Shown: positions 48,614 through 60,000 of the stretch, one piece after another
Position numbering within the stretch: position 1 is the first letter of the stretch
How the letters are laid out: each line of letters opens with the position of its first letter
From: Ciborinia camelliae
Lineage: Eukaryota > Ascomycota > Leotiomycetes > Helotiales > Sclerotiniaceae
Assembly (NCBI GenBank): GCA_025890175.1
Contig: JANPYM010000018.1
Coordinates: 570,071-634,070 of the forward strand
DNA: 64,000 bases
Reading direction: 5' to 3'
Made by a program: the position numbers and the translations under genes
Notes under the pieces: model-generated
Told to the model about the DNA's origin: nothing
Database searches by the model: none
What the model saw: only the letters and a program-made list of their open reading frames with translations

Positions 48614-49402
48614 ATGGACGACCCAAAGTTCACACCTAAGTTTATCCAGCTTGAGAATAAGAATCCAGACACTACCCGGCCCTTCGATTCTGAGGGATTC
48701 ATTGAGGTCTATAAATCCAAGAGCCGACTCGAGGACCGCAATCACTACAATGATGTAACATGCCAATACATTATAAAATGCAACGAGTACTTTGGAAAGA
48801 CAGTGGAACCCAACTACTATCTGTTTGTCTTGTACAAAGCATTTTGGGACCAAATCTGTGAGTGCAGATATTCACAATTATTTCAATGAGGGGTCAAATG
48901 TGCTAATTGAGCCTGGATCCTAAGTTCCCAATGAGGAGTTCTTTGGTTGTGATCCTGATCCTATTTACGTATGTATTATTGGCTTCAAGCAGTGGAGTTA
49001 GATAGCTAATGTTATTATAGTCCGAGGTCTTTGCGGAATACTTTACTGCTCAAGGGAAATTGAGGGAGGATTTGGCAAGCCAAGATATCAACATGTCTGA
49101 GCAAGTTGTAAGTGCAGTATGTCTTTAAACCGCCAGAACAGATATACTAAAAAGCTCAGGTACGCTTGGCTGAAATTGGCAAGGCCTACAACGAGAAACT
49201 TGATCTTGCACGGAACACCTCTAGACAGGCACCGGAGAAGCATGGGAAGGATAATAACCCGAAACCCTATGAAAATTATGATTCGTTGTCAGATATGAAT
49301 GATTCTGACAGTTATGAGTTCCTTGATCTAGAGCCTAATGCCACCGATGAGTTTATGAAGCGCAAGATTGAGGATCATGATGATAGCTGGGTTTTGGTCT
49401 AA
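48614..49402 (+). CDS. FPGxDPDPIY-family protein (205 aa)
   Basis: Model: join(48614..48857,48925..48968,49021..49107,49160..49402), 206 codons with stop. Introns are 67, 52 and 52 nt. Exon 1 ends with phase 1 after YLFVLYKAFWDQI, as in the paralogs. Exon 2 is 44 nt (FPNEEFFGCDPDPIY), exon 3 is 87 nt (SEVFAEYFTAQGKLREDL), and the last exon starts VRLAEIGKAYNEKLDLAR and ends in the acidic tail EDHDDSWVLV. It is the shortest and cleanest member and the best reference for the family: about 80 N-terminal residues, a 15-residue core, a 29-residue helix, a basic helix, a polar linker and the terminal acidic W motif. No signal peptide or membrane segment. Unknown function. Confidence 0.85.
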
Positions 49403-50433
49403 ACCAGATATTACTCTGCTCCTGTGGATTTTTCTGGCTTGTTTCGCTCACAAGATAACTGTCACATGTGGCTCAAGATCTGAGAGTCTTGCTTGTTGTT
49501 TGGACACCTCCTGAATGGAGAAGCATAGGTAGTAGCAGAAGCGGATCGTTAAAAAATACTACAATCACAAGTTTCCGAAGAAATAAATTGATTTGTAACT
49601 CTATTTTCGCGTAAGATCCTTTTTAGTTTCATTTAAATCATGATTTGGGGTTTTTCTCTCGCAGAAGTGGCCTGCTTGCACTACACATTTTGATTTGCCA
49701 CACATGAGAAAGCTTGAACCGTGACCAGTTGACTTGGGCATATTGTCAACTCTTCTACGACTATTCTAAAATTTTCCAGGGCTTTTTCGTCGGTCGTATC
49801 AGCTCTGTATTTTCCGAGCTCTCAACCAGCTAATCGTACAAAAATTTCAGCTGGCTCAAATGCAAGATTGGTGATGGCTGAGAGGGAGAGTCAGGGTTTC
49901 CAATAGTCCGAACCCCGGTCTGAGAATCTGAGGCTTTTGATTCTATGAACGTATATTTAATACATTGTATTTGCTTTGTATATTGAGTCCGGTTGGTATA
50001 TTGGATTGATTTGAAAAGTTAACTTTATTGAAATCAATAATACATCCTCAGAAATTCACAGGATTTCAAGGCTTAAAACTCCTTATTTAGACTGCAGTCC
50101 AGACTATTAAACACTTTGGGGGAAGTAGAAGGAGACCCAGTCATTTTTATTACGGCTCTACTACAGCCCATTACTTGACGGATTATACGTGTCTAAATGA
50201 ATTGATAAATCAAATTGGAGTACTTCCAAACAATAGATGGATATTGTTTATGATTGAACTATTTGTCATGGCTGCCACTTTATGAGTATTTCATCTACGA
50301 AAAAATAGGTTTCAAACATTCATATTATCTGACTCTGACGTTACTAGGTCACATACCAATGCCATGCTATGAACAGCTCATTAAATTGACTGTTAAAACT
50401 TCCACATCCATCCAGTTTCTATTAAACTTCATT
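49403..50433. other. Intergenic, no supported gene
   Basis: 3' flanks of the converging 205-aa gene and the sugar transporter. Nothing recognisable beyond short open frames. Confidence 0.45.
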
Positions 50434-52244
50434 TCAAACACTTTTTCTGGATGGTCCAATGTCAATTTTTTCAGTAACTTCCTTGTCAGATGTCATTTTT
50501 CTCTTTACCAAGTCTTCCAAATCAGCCACATCGCAATGTTTAACACCCTCAAACAACTCATCAATCTCCTCAAGTGTTTTCCCTCGTGTCTCCACCCAAT
50601 ATTTCCAGATCAATCCTACCTCCAATACATCCCATGCGCCGTTCATCATGTATATTTTCCATCCCATGGCTTCCTGCGCAAATGGAAAGGAAAACACGAT
50701 GAGAATGGCAACTCCGTTGAGGAAGAAGGTGAATAGACCCATTCCATTGGCTCTGATTGGATAATTAAGAACTTCTGGAGGATATAGATAGAGGAGTGGT
50801 GTCCACCCGAAAGAATAAGCCCCTTGGAAGAGGAAAATCGCAGCGACTGTACCATAGACACCGGACTTATTCGTTGATGTCCCATAAACTTTTATATACG
50901 TTAGAAAATTGAAGAGCTGAATCGAAAGGAGAGGGATATACTTTTTGTCAGAGCACCAACGATGAAGAGGAAAATTGTAAGGAGGGATGTACTAATGATA
51001 GCCGTCGGACGTCGGCCAAGAATATCTGCATAGTATGTACCAACTAGAGCACAGCAAAGACACCAAGCATTGAGAATTATGTTCTGTTGAAGTTCAACGC
51101 TCACCCCTTGTTTTGCGAAGCTCGGAAACTCACAATTTGAAGTTGCGTGGTGGTATCAGTGATACCGGCATTGTCAAGCATCGTTCCCAAGTAGTAACTC
51201 GCGATTACATTACCTAGCAAAGGTCAGCGCTACATTCGATTACAAAATTGGTTACCTACCTGAAATGGTAGAAATTACTGCCGCCGAGATTGCCAATGAT
51301 ACTCGTTTCCTGGCAACTGGTGTTTTTACCATCTGCTTTAAACTCAAGGTCTCACCCACGTTTCTCTCATACTCTATTGTATCAATAATCTCCTTGTATT
51401 GTGCAAGAACAATAGGATTAGCTGTATCTCCATTAGCGTGGGTCTGAGCTATAACCATTAAAGCATCTTCTGTGCGCCCAACATAGGCCAGCCATCGAGG
51501 TGATTCAGGGACGAATGGCAAGATAGCAATACAAAGGATACTGAAGATCCCTTGAACTAATGAGGGGGCTCTCCATGCCCAAGTTGAGTCGTAAGTAGCT
51601 GTCCGATACGTCACTCCAGCTGCAATCAAACCTCCTGTTTTAAATTAGATCCCTGAATCAACAAAGGACACTCGGAATTCGAATCGGAATTCATACCAAC
51701 ATAGTAACAATCATTCAACACCCCTAATCCCCAAGCTCTCCAATTATAAGGAAGCGTCTCTGCGACATAAGTCGGGCCAGTGAGAGTTGATGCAGAAGTC
51801 CCGTACCCAACCAAAATCCGAGCTATCACAAACATCGCAGTATTTTGCGCTGCCGTTTGAAGCACGATAGACAAAAGAGTTCCGACAGCGGCCCAAAATA
51901 ATGCATACCTGCGCCCGATCATATCGGTCACTTGTCCATATGTCAAACCAGCAATAGCTCCACCAATCCAAAGAGCGGCCGTATTCAGAGACAGAGTCGC
52001 GGTATTGAGGTTAAAATAATCTGTATAGCTGGGGAGGATGTTAAGTCCGTTCCTGCTTGTGGTAAGTATTCGCGGATGAGGTTTGGGAAGGGACTTTTTC
52101 AATTGAGAAAACCAACATCATCGATCCATCATATCCAAATGTGGTTGATGTGATACATGAACATAGGACGAGGAGAATTGATACTCTCCATGAGGAGGAA
52201 GAAACCCTTGGATGGGTCATTCGGCCAAATATTGTCTCCGCCAT
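50434..52244 (-). CDS. MFS sugar transporter, lactose-permease/hexose type (511 aa)
   Basis: Model: complement(join(50434..50888,50942..51083,51134..51213,51260..51634,51697..52052,52117..52244)), 512 codons with stop. Introns are 53, 50, 46, 62 and 64 nt. It should move a mono- or disaccharide across the plasma membrane by proton symport (family knowledge). Motifs in order: GYDGSMMNGLNILPSYTDYF after the first membrane segment, DMIGRRYA loop 2-3, PESPRWLAYVGR before the central loop, ADILGRRP in loop 8-9, and RGKTLEEIDELFEG near the C-terminus in place of the usual PETKGRTLEEID. Twelve hydrophobic blocks fit a complete transporter. The GTTGGT donor of the first intron is slightly unusual but fixed by the conserved MMNGLN junction. 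It is divergent from the secreted glycosidase-like gene at 52995, which could supply its substrate (inference). Substrate unknown. Confidence 0.9.
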
Positions 52245-52994
52245 CGAGAATTTAAATCCAATAGAGTTTGAGAGCAAGTAATCTTGATCTTTTTTGATGA
52301 GCCTCGATGTCGCAAACCGATGGACTCCTCTGATGCTAGTGGGAACAATTGAATTAGAACTTACAATCGCAGATGGCATAAGCACGGCTCTTATCTATCC
52401 TTCTTATCTCGACCGAATTGACCAGGGAGATGCATACTCAAAATCCTTCTGTACTCCGTATATGGGGGCGGCAAAATGGGTTATCGTACAAATCTACTAC
52501 CTAGCCCTTGCGGGGAGATAGCCTTAATGCATGTGCAGGGAATAATGAAGCCTTCGAAGCTTGTCGAAGCTTGTTGAACATATTTGCTTACAGCATCAAA
52601 TGAATACCTAGTTGGTAATCAGATATCAACCTTCCCTCCGAGTCTTCTTGCGTGGATGAGAGTGATAGCATTGTCTATGTTGGATTCATCAACCGATAAA
52701 TCATCACCGTTTTCTAGAGCGAACCTACATCAAATCAAGACTTATGAAATTCTTATCCTCAATCCAGTGTCTAGGTATTCAAGGTTTCAATCTGTCACAT
52801 CTAACGTAACACGTGATTTTTTACCTGCATGTCGTCCTGATTTGGCAGGTGGGACGAAGAGGGGTAAAGGTTCCACTCCAATGTACTGCAAGGTGGCTGG
52901 GTTAATTTCGAGGGCCCAAACTCTTAACTTACTTGTATATTTTACTTCAAATGTGAAATTTCAAAGTAATTCTTCTGCTAAATCCTCAAGAGTC
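52245..52994. promoter_or_regulatory. Shared promoter region, transporter and glycosidase-like gene
   Basis: A 750-bp spacer between divergent start codons. It contains ACACGTGA at about 52808 and a GAAGCTTGTCGAAGCTTGTTG direct repeat near 52557. The open frame running from 52584 into exon 1 of the next gene is in a different frame and not coding. Confidence 0.45.
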
Positions 52995-54778
52995 ATGATG
53001 CATCTTCCATTCTTTTTAATATCTTTCATATCACAAACCCTCGCCTTCAATGCTCCATCCAATGTTCCTACCTGGTGTGGGAAACCATATATGAGCACGT
53101 GAGTGACAACTTCATCCTGTGGCAAGAGAGAATCCCTCTGACCTTTTTTAGAGATCACTCGCTAGATCCAGGAGGTCAATTCCAGTTTCCAGTACAGCAA
53201 TCCGATCCTCTGCTTTATGTAACGATACAACCTCGATATTCTATCTTTCTAGAGAGTGACGGGAAGGGAACTTTTATCGTTGATGCTAGCATATCTCATG
53301 TTTTTGGTGAGAGCTATACTAATGCCTCATACAACACCCCTGGAAGTAATATCAGCTCGCCATTTACTACTCTCGACATAGAGATTTACAACGAAGAGTC
53401 CGCCGCTCTACTAGTCACCAACACGGTTCTCGTGAATTCCACCGAGAATTTGATTGGATTCTCCTTCTCATCATTTACAGCACGACTTGAACCCTACAAA
53501 GTCTCGGTATATGCCACTTCTCCAGATGGACAGCAATCTTACACCGCAAGCACCAATATCTATGTACTACCTTCTCGCAGGTATGGTAGTGCTGTAAAAA
53601 TTGACAATCTCTACGGAGGACTCAATGTCCAAAATGAGAAGAACAATTGGGATGGCTGGTATTCGATCTTTCCCAATGGATATTATGCCGACGGATCTTA
53701 CGTAACCCCAGATAATATCTCTCTGGCCAATCTCGAAGCATACGCCGCACTCGGTTTCAACACCATAAATGTCGTTCCAGACGGTGGACTTCCAGATCAA
53801 TCTTATCCCACTGAGCAACTCATAGAATATTGGGATAAAATGGATGAATTAAACCTCTTCAATCTCTACGATATGCGATTCGCATTCCAAAACTCAACAC
53901 GCATCTCAGAACAAGTAGCACTCTGGCAAAACAGAACTACCCTACTCTCCTGGTACACAGCCGACGAACCAGATGGGTGGGCATATTCTCCCAATTCCAC
54001 CCAACTCGCATACTCGCAACTTAAATCACTCGATCCATATCACCCCGTTAGTCTCGTGCTCAATTGCCAAAATTTCTATTATCCCGAATACGCAGCTGGT
54101 GCAGATATCATCTTCCAAGATGCATATCCAGTGGCTATCAATGCTACTTGGTCCATTCCATGGAATACTCCCTGCAATGAAACGTATGGAGATTGTGGGT
54201 GTGATAATTGTTTGGGACAATTAGGGGATGTGGCGAATCGACTTGATAACATTCAAAACTATCAAGCAAACATAGGACCCGGTAGTCAAGGGGGATTGAA
54301 GAAACCTACATGGTCGGTAGTACAAGCTTTTGGTGAGCAACAGTATTGGCAAAGTATACCGAATGTAGAGGAAGTCGAGGTCATGATGATGTTGACCGTG
54401 AATCATAATGCGAAGGGGATTACGTATTGGATTTATCCGAGTACGAATTCTGTGAATATTGGGAGTGGGGATTTGGGAAAGGTGTTGCAGAGTGAACCTG
54501 CTATGAGTTTCTTGTTTGGCACAAATGCGATTAAGGGATTAGGAAGTCTCCTGTTAGATGTAAGTGCCTGGATTGTTGGGGAGCAGATGATGGTTGGAAT
54601 TGTCAATGGAGAGTACGTTGATTCAGAGGACCAAGTAACGATAAGTTTGCCAGAAAACATCATCTCACTAAATCAGACATTGTATGGAAACTCGAGTTGG
54701 ACTATCAACAATGGTGAATTATCAAAATTGGGCTTCACTGGGTTGGAAGTAGATCTTCTGGTTCTTAATCTTAGTTAG
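52995..54778 (+). CDS. Secreted glycoside-hydrolase-like protein (576 aa)
   Basis: Model: join(52995..53098,53152..54778), 577 codons with stop; one 53-nt intron in phase 2. The single long open frame from 53075 starts inside the intron and lacks the signal sequence. With exon 1 the protein begins with a hydrophobic signal peptide (MMHLPFFLISFISQTLAF). Residues 40-190 look like a beta-rich domain with several N-glycosylation sites. A barrel-like part follows, with GWYSIFPNGYYADGSY, LGFNTINVVPDGG, LSWYTADEPDGW near residue 302, HPVSLVLNCQNFYYP, QDAYPV and GITYWIYPS. An Asp-Glu-Pro triplet at a strand end is common in TIM-barrel glycosidases and may carry the catalytic acid. A CNETYGDCGCDNC segment is Cys-rich. 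I cannot assign a GH family number. Likely acts outside the cell on a plant or fungal glycan. Confidence 0.82.
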
Positions 54779-55007
54779 TGTCCTATGATCCAATAGATTA
54801 GCTGGAATCCCAGACATCTAACACGTTTTTCTAGAGTCCAGCACTGTCTCTTTCAAAAACCACGGAGATGAATTATGATAATCTTTTCATTCTTATGTTC
54901 TCGGTAAAAGTTGCGATATTGATTTGGCAAATCGTTTTCGGTCTGAAGGAAAATCGAACTATCAAAATTCCCAGGTTGAACCCCAAGAGAAGGTTACAAA
55001 AATAATA

Positions 55008-56360
55008 TCAGTTCCATTTTTGCAACAAGTCCGTTGGGAGAACTCTGTTTCCCTGTCTCGTTTGTTCCGTCACCCGCAATGGACCTTTCCCATCCCAGCT
55101 CACTTCCACGCGATGGTTGTCAGAATCTTGAACAATTTCCATAATCCTCTTAACAAGAACGTGAAATTTACTCAACAAAGTCGCGTTCTTTTTTTCCCAT
55201 TCGAGAACCTTGTCCTTGACGTTTGATACTTGGGGCTTATTAAACAACCCATATTTATGATACGCGATCAAGAAGTTGGAGGTCTGATTCACCCAAAGTC
55301 GAGGGAGAATTTCTTCCATGTCGAAGATGTTGAGGTCACGTCGTGTCTTCAGGTCGAAAATCAGATTTTGAGGTTTCTTGACTCCTTTCATTCGCAGGTC
55401 GAGGGTTGATTTATCGGAGGGGTCAGCGGCGCTACCCAGTCCTAGCTTGAGGAATGATTCATCAAGTGGTAAATTGGCATTCTCTTTAGCATCCTTCGCA
55501 CGAGAAGCCTGTGAGCCTTGCTCCTTGATATATCCATCACTCTCGCTGCGAACCAAAATATGAAGGTCTGCGAAATCGTACTCGATGATTCTTTGGTGTG
55601 AGCAAGAACCCCCTACATCTGTATCCCATGTTGTATATCGTTCCGGAAACGTATGCCCGAAGCCTCGGAGGTCATCAATAGTTTCCGTCGGAGTTCTTTC
55701 TTTTCGGATGAAGAAGACGGTATCCCCCACAAAATCTACATCAAACCGAAATGGTTTGTCCAACGAGCCTGCAAATCTCAGAAGATTTCCAATAGTCGAC
55801 CCGCAAGCTACCAAGTCCACAGCATGTAGGTTATAGTCTGGTTCGAGAGCTAGGATAGATCGAATAGCGGGTTCCATTGGATAATTGGGATATCGTGCAG
55901 CATTGATGTCGCGATACACAACAATTCCGCTGTCTGATGGAAGCTTCTCATCTTGTGCGGGGGGAGACCATGCTGGAGGAGATCCTGTTCCTCGTGAATT
56001 AGCAATCTTATACCATGAGGATTCTGCGAAATCGTACTGCAAACGCCAGGCGGGTCTTTTGACCATGAGAGCAAGATTATGCTTACCTGGCACCAGAATT
56101 ATGGGAGATTTGGAGTCCAACCAATTGTAGGAAGCAAGATAATTGACATTTGCAATTGTTGGAGCATTTTCTTCAATCAATAGACTCGATATATTGATTT
56201 TGTCGATTTCTGGTCCGAAGGGTTCATTTGATACTGGCGGAGAAACATGAGATGCTGAACCTCCACTGAAGCCTCCCCTGAAGGCCCCACGGGTCCCACG
56301 GGCCCCACTACCGCCAGCCCTACCCCAGTTTCCACCTCTGCGTGTTTGGAAAGACGACAT
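55008..56360 (-). CDS. RGG-box protein of a conserved fungal family (450 aa)
   Basis: Single-exon gene, ATG at 56360. Residues 1-35 are a Gly/Arg-rich RGG-type segment (RRGGNWGRAGGSGARG, TRGAFRGG), typical of RNA-binding tails. The remainder is a well-ordered domain: ASYNWLDSKSPIILVPG, DINAARYPNYPMEPAIRS, FDVDFVGDTVFFIRKE, GFGHTFPERYTTWDTDVGG, SCSHQRIIEYDFADLHILV, then LWVNQTSNFLIAYHKYGLF near the C-terminus. From memory, fungal proteins with this pattern are sometimes labelled geranylgeranyl pyrophosphate synthetase, but no DDxxD prenyl-synthase motif is present, so I do not adopt that name. The position, divergent from a ZNFX1-like helicase 663 bp away, plus the RGG box suggests an RNA-related role (inference). 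Probably cytosolic or nuclear. Confidence 0.78.
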   Translation of the reverse strand: MSSFQTRRGGNWGRAGGSGARGTRGAFRGGFSGGSASHVSPPVSNEPFGPEIDKINISSLLIEENAPTIANVNYLASYNWLDSKSPIILVPGKHNLALMVKRPAWRLQYDFAESSWYKIANSRGTGSPPAWSPPAQDEKLPSDSGIVVYRDINAARYPNYPMEPAIRSILALEPDYNLHAVDLVACGSTIGNLLRFAGSLDKPFRFDVDFVGDTVFFIRKERTPTETIDDLRGFGHTFPERYTTWDTDVGGSCSHQRIIEYDFADLHILVRSESDGYIKEQGSQASRAKDAKENANLPLDESFLKLGLGSAADPSDKSTLDLRMKGVKKPQNLIFDLKTRRDLNIFDMEEILPRLWVNQTSNFLIAYHKYGLFNKPQVSNVKDKVLEWEKKNATLLSKFHVLVKRIMEIVQDSDNHRVEVSWDGKGPLRVTEQTRQGNRVLPTDLLQKWN

Positions 56361-57023
56361 CTTCGATTATCTCAATATTAACTGAACTGAACTGAACTGA
56401 ACAATCATTTGTACCGATAATCAATTTTCTGATGGTAGCCGTGGATTCAAAAGGTTTATGATCAGAGCTACACTACTCGAGTAGAATATTCTCCTCATTT
56501 TTTATATTTCTTTTCCTCCACGTAAAGGAAAAAATCAACCTTAGATTCCAACTATGTTCCACAAGAGAATGTCATTGGCCTTGCCATCTCTTCTCTGTGT
56601 CTCACAAATGGAAATGCGCCTTGCCAATCGGTTTCAGTGTATGCAGATAGCCTTCCTTGGCCTGCAGGGCCCGCCATCTATAGGTTGTCTTTTGAGGATA
56701 AATGCTAGATTGGGCAGCGAAGGCACTCGGTGAGGCTTTTGACTTCTGCAGCAGGCCGGAAAATGATGGAAACATTCATCATATCACTATAGAATTATAC
56801 TTGTACAATGCTGCTAGAAAACTGTTCATGGAAAAAGAAAGAATCTTCCAGCGCTTATTTTTATCAGTCTTCATTATGCAGCATCAATAGGGACGCATAT
56901 CCAAAACGAAGTCGTTTTTGTAAGAAATCCACTTGACTTCATTAAATATTGAACCCACTGCTATTTAGCGATCATTCATTCACCAAAATCTCAGTATTAC
57001 ACTTTTCAAAATTCGAATAATCC
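56361..57023. promoter_or_regulatory. Shared promoter region, RGG protein and helicase gene
   Basis: A 663-bp spacer between divergent start codons. About 20 bp upstream of the RGG gene ATG lies a pentamer run of four CTGAA units (about 56380-56401), read on the plus strand. No specific factor site can be named. Confidence 0.5.
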
Positions 57024-60000
57024 ATGACGTCTCTTGTTGATGATCCTCGGGTTGCCCGCCTCAACCGTTTCTTCCATGATGTTATACACGATCGAAGAAC
57101 TCTATCATCCGCCCGAGATGGGAAGAATTTCATAGAGGCCACCTGCGCTCAAGATGATCCTGCAACCGCCGCTTATAAAATATTATCCAGCCCGGCTGGT
57201 CTGAATGCAATCCAAGCTTCAATGCGGTTTGACACCACACCCTCTTTCCTCAATGAGAATGCTGTTTTGCTACTTCGCTACTTTCAAGCACCATCTTTGA
57301 AAACCATCAATTCTGGTCTGAGTTTATCGGAGTTGATTACCGCCATAGTTGAGCCTCCATTCTTCTGGGATGGATTTATCAACGCATTTCGAAATGGGGA
57401 ATTAAATGGGGATGCGTCATATTCCTTTGCGTGGCTTTTACTGGAACTTCTGAGCCGACCTGGACAACCATCAACGACTTACAAACTTGTGGCGAAATCA
57501 CCCGGAATTTTGGATACCATTCTCAAATCTTCTGATGGAGAAATTCGAAATCTGGGTCAGAAAATCAAGCATACCCTGTCTCTGGATGTCTCAGATCTAG
57601 GGGAACATCATGAAGTCAGGCCAGGCGGAAGACACAATAACGACCATGCAAATCACCGGGAAATTTCAATTATGCCTACCGCAGATGAGCTATTGTCCAA
57701 GGAACGACCTTTTTTGCGTACTCCCGACACATATCTTAAGGACATGAATTCTTCCCGTCTGGCAATTCATATCGATAATCAATTTAGACTCCTGAGAGAA
57801 GACATGATTGGTGAAATCAGGGATGAGGTTCAAAAGCTTCAAGGCTTGAAATCTGGAAATCATCGAGGCATGGCCTTTGACAACATTCTTCTTGAGGACA
57901 TATCCATTGAGAGTGATAGATTTCGACAGTCGTGGGGCCTCAAGTTCCGATGTCAGGATGAGTTACCATCATTGAAAAAGGTGGACGCCAAAAAGCGTGT
58001 TAAATATCTCAAGGATAACCAGCATATTCTTCGACATGGTACTACTGGATGTCTGTTTGTAGATGGTGAACCTGTCGCCTTTCCTGCCATCAACAGAAAT
58101 GAGGAGGAATTAGCTCAAAGGCCAGCGAATATCATCTTGCAATTTCCAGACGAGACCACGGTGTCCCACGCTCTAGTAAAGCTAAAGACGGCTCAAAGAA
58201 TAAAGTTGGTCCAAATGGATACATCCGTCTTCGCTTTCGAGCCGTTTTTGAAAAGGCTACAGGGAATCAACAATGTTCCTTTGGCTGAGAAACTCCTTTC
58301 GTGGGACGAGACTCAAGTGATTGAAGGGCCGTCATTTCAACCCCTGCCACTCAAGAAGCTAATCGAAAAGAGCTCGAATAAAGACCTTCGCAGCCTCGTC
58401 CGGACAAAGAAGCCAATAATCCTCGACGAAACCCAAATTCGCTCACTGCTCGCTATCTTATTTCAAAGAGTGAGTCTGATTCAAGGGCCGCCAGGTATGT
58501 ATATAAAAGGCTTTATACCACAATCAATGTTAACCCAGAATTTTCTAGGCACTGGAAAATCATTTATTGGGGCTCTAGCAGCAAAGATTCTTTACATATT
58601 TACATCCGAGATCATTCTGGTCGTTTGTTACACAAACCATGCGTTGGACCAATTTCTCGAAGACCTTCTGGACATTGGCATACCGCCTGAACACATGATT
58701 AGACTTGGACCAAAGTTCACCAGTCGAACGGAAAAGTTGTTGCTGCGAGAACAGAAGGCATCAAGGCTCGACAATTCACAATTGGACCGAATTAGAAAAC
58801 TAGATGACAATCTTCAACAGCACAAAGTACGATTAGAAAGCGCTTTCAAACGATATCACTCGACCAATGTAAGTAAGCAACAAATATTGGATTACCTAGA
58901 ATTCCTGCCTGGTGATCTTCCATTCTTTGAGACTTTTCTGGTGCCGGTGACTACAAAAGATGGCATGACCCAGGTTGGAAAAAAAGGAAAGGTGATGGAC
59001 AGGTTTTATTTACTTAACCGGTGGATCAGGAAACTGACAAATGCCGGAACTCTGCAATATTCTCAACCCAAATTTTCAGAAAAGGTTTGGAAAATTAGTC
59101 CAGAGTCGAGGCCTGGAATTGTCTCCGGCTGGATATCAGCTATTATGGAAGAGATGGTTGATGAGATATATCAAATTGGCAAACAATTCAATGCAGACCT
59201 GGCAGAAAAACAAGCCATTCTTGATCAAAGAGACGCGAATACAATCAAGTCAAAGAGGATCATTGGATGTACGACAACCTTCGCAGCAAAACACTCAGCC
59301 GCAATTCAAGCAGCAGCACCTGGGGTCTTGCTAGTCGAGGAAGCTGGAGAGATTCTTGAAGCGCATATCTTAACAGCTCTAGGCAAGGACACACAACAGT
59401 TGATCCTGATCGGAGATCACCAACAACTTCGCCCAAAGTGCAATAGTTATGGGCTCAAGGTAGAACAAGGAGACGGATATAATTTGGACATGTCCCTGTT
59501 TGAGAGACTGGTTCTTGACGGGTTTCCACATGTAACTTTGTCAAAACAGCATCGGTCCAGACCGGAGATATCTTCAATAATCAGGCATCTTACTTATCCA
59601 GACTTGATCGATGCAAATTCAACACACAACCGGGACAATCTTCTTGGCATCCGCGACAATCTTGTGTTTATAGATCACAGATCTCCTGAGGACGACGTAC
59701 CGGTTAGAGAAATGAGGGATAAAGTGGAATCAACATCATCGAAGACGAATGAGTTTGAAGCCAATATGATCTTAAAATGCGTCAAATACCTTGCGCAACA
59801 AGGATACGGGTCTGATAAATTGGTCGTTTTGACGCCATATGTCGCGCAACTTAGACTGCTCCGCGAAAAGCTTTCCAGGGAAAACGACCCTATACTTAAC
59901 GATTTGGATAAATATGACCTCATACGTGCTGGGTTATATTTTGACACGGGTGCTAAGCCTTCTAAACCCTCACTCCGGATCTCTACCGTCGGTAAGTCCC

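Noticed and set aside
52584..53102. 172-codon open frame as a gene
   Set aside because: Overlaps exon 1 of the secreted protein in part and runs through the divergent promoter; upstream part has no domain.
53075..53151. ATG at 53075 as start of the glycosidase-like protein
   Set aside because: That start lies across the exon 1 donor and inside the intron; the spliced model restores a signal peptide and the correct frame.
55008..56360. Geranylgeranyl pyrophosphate synthase
   Set aside because: No DDxxD aspartate-rich motif; the label seems to be inherited annotation.
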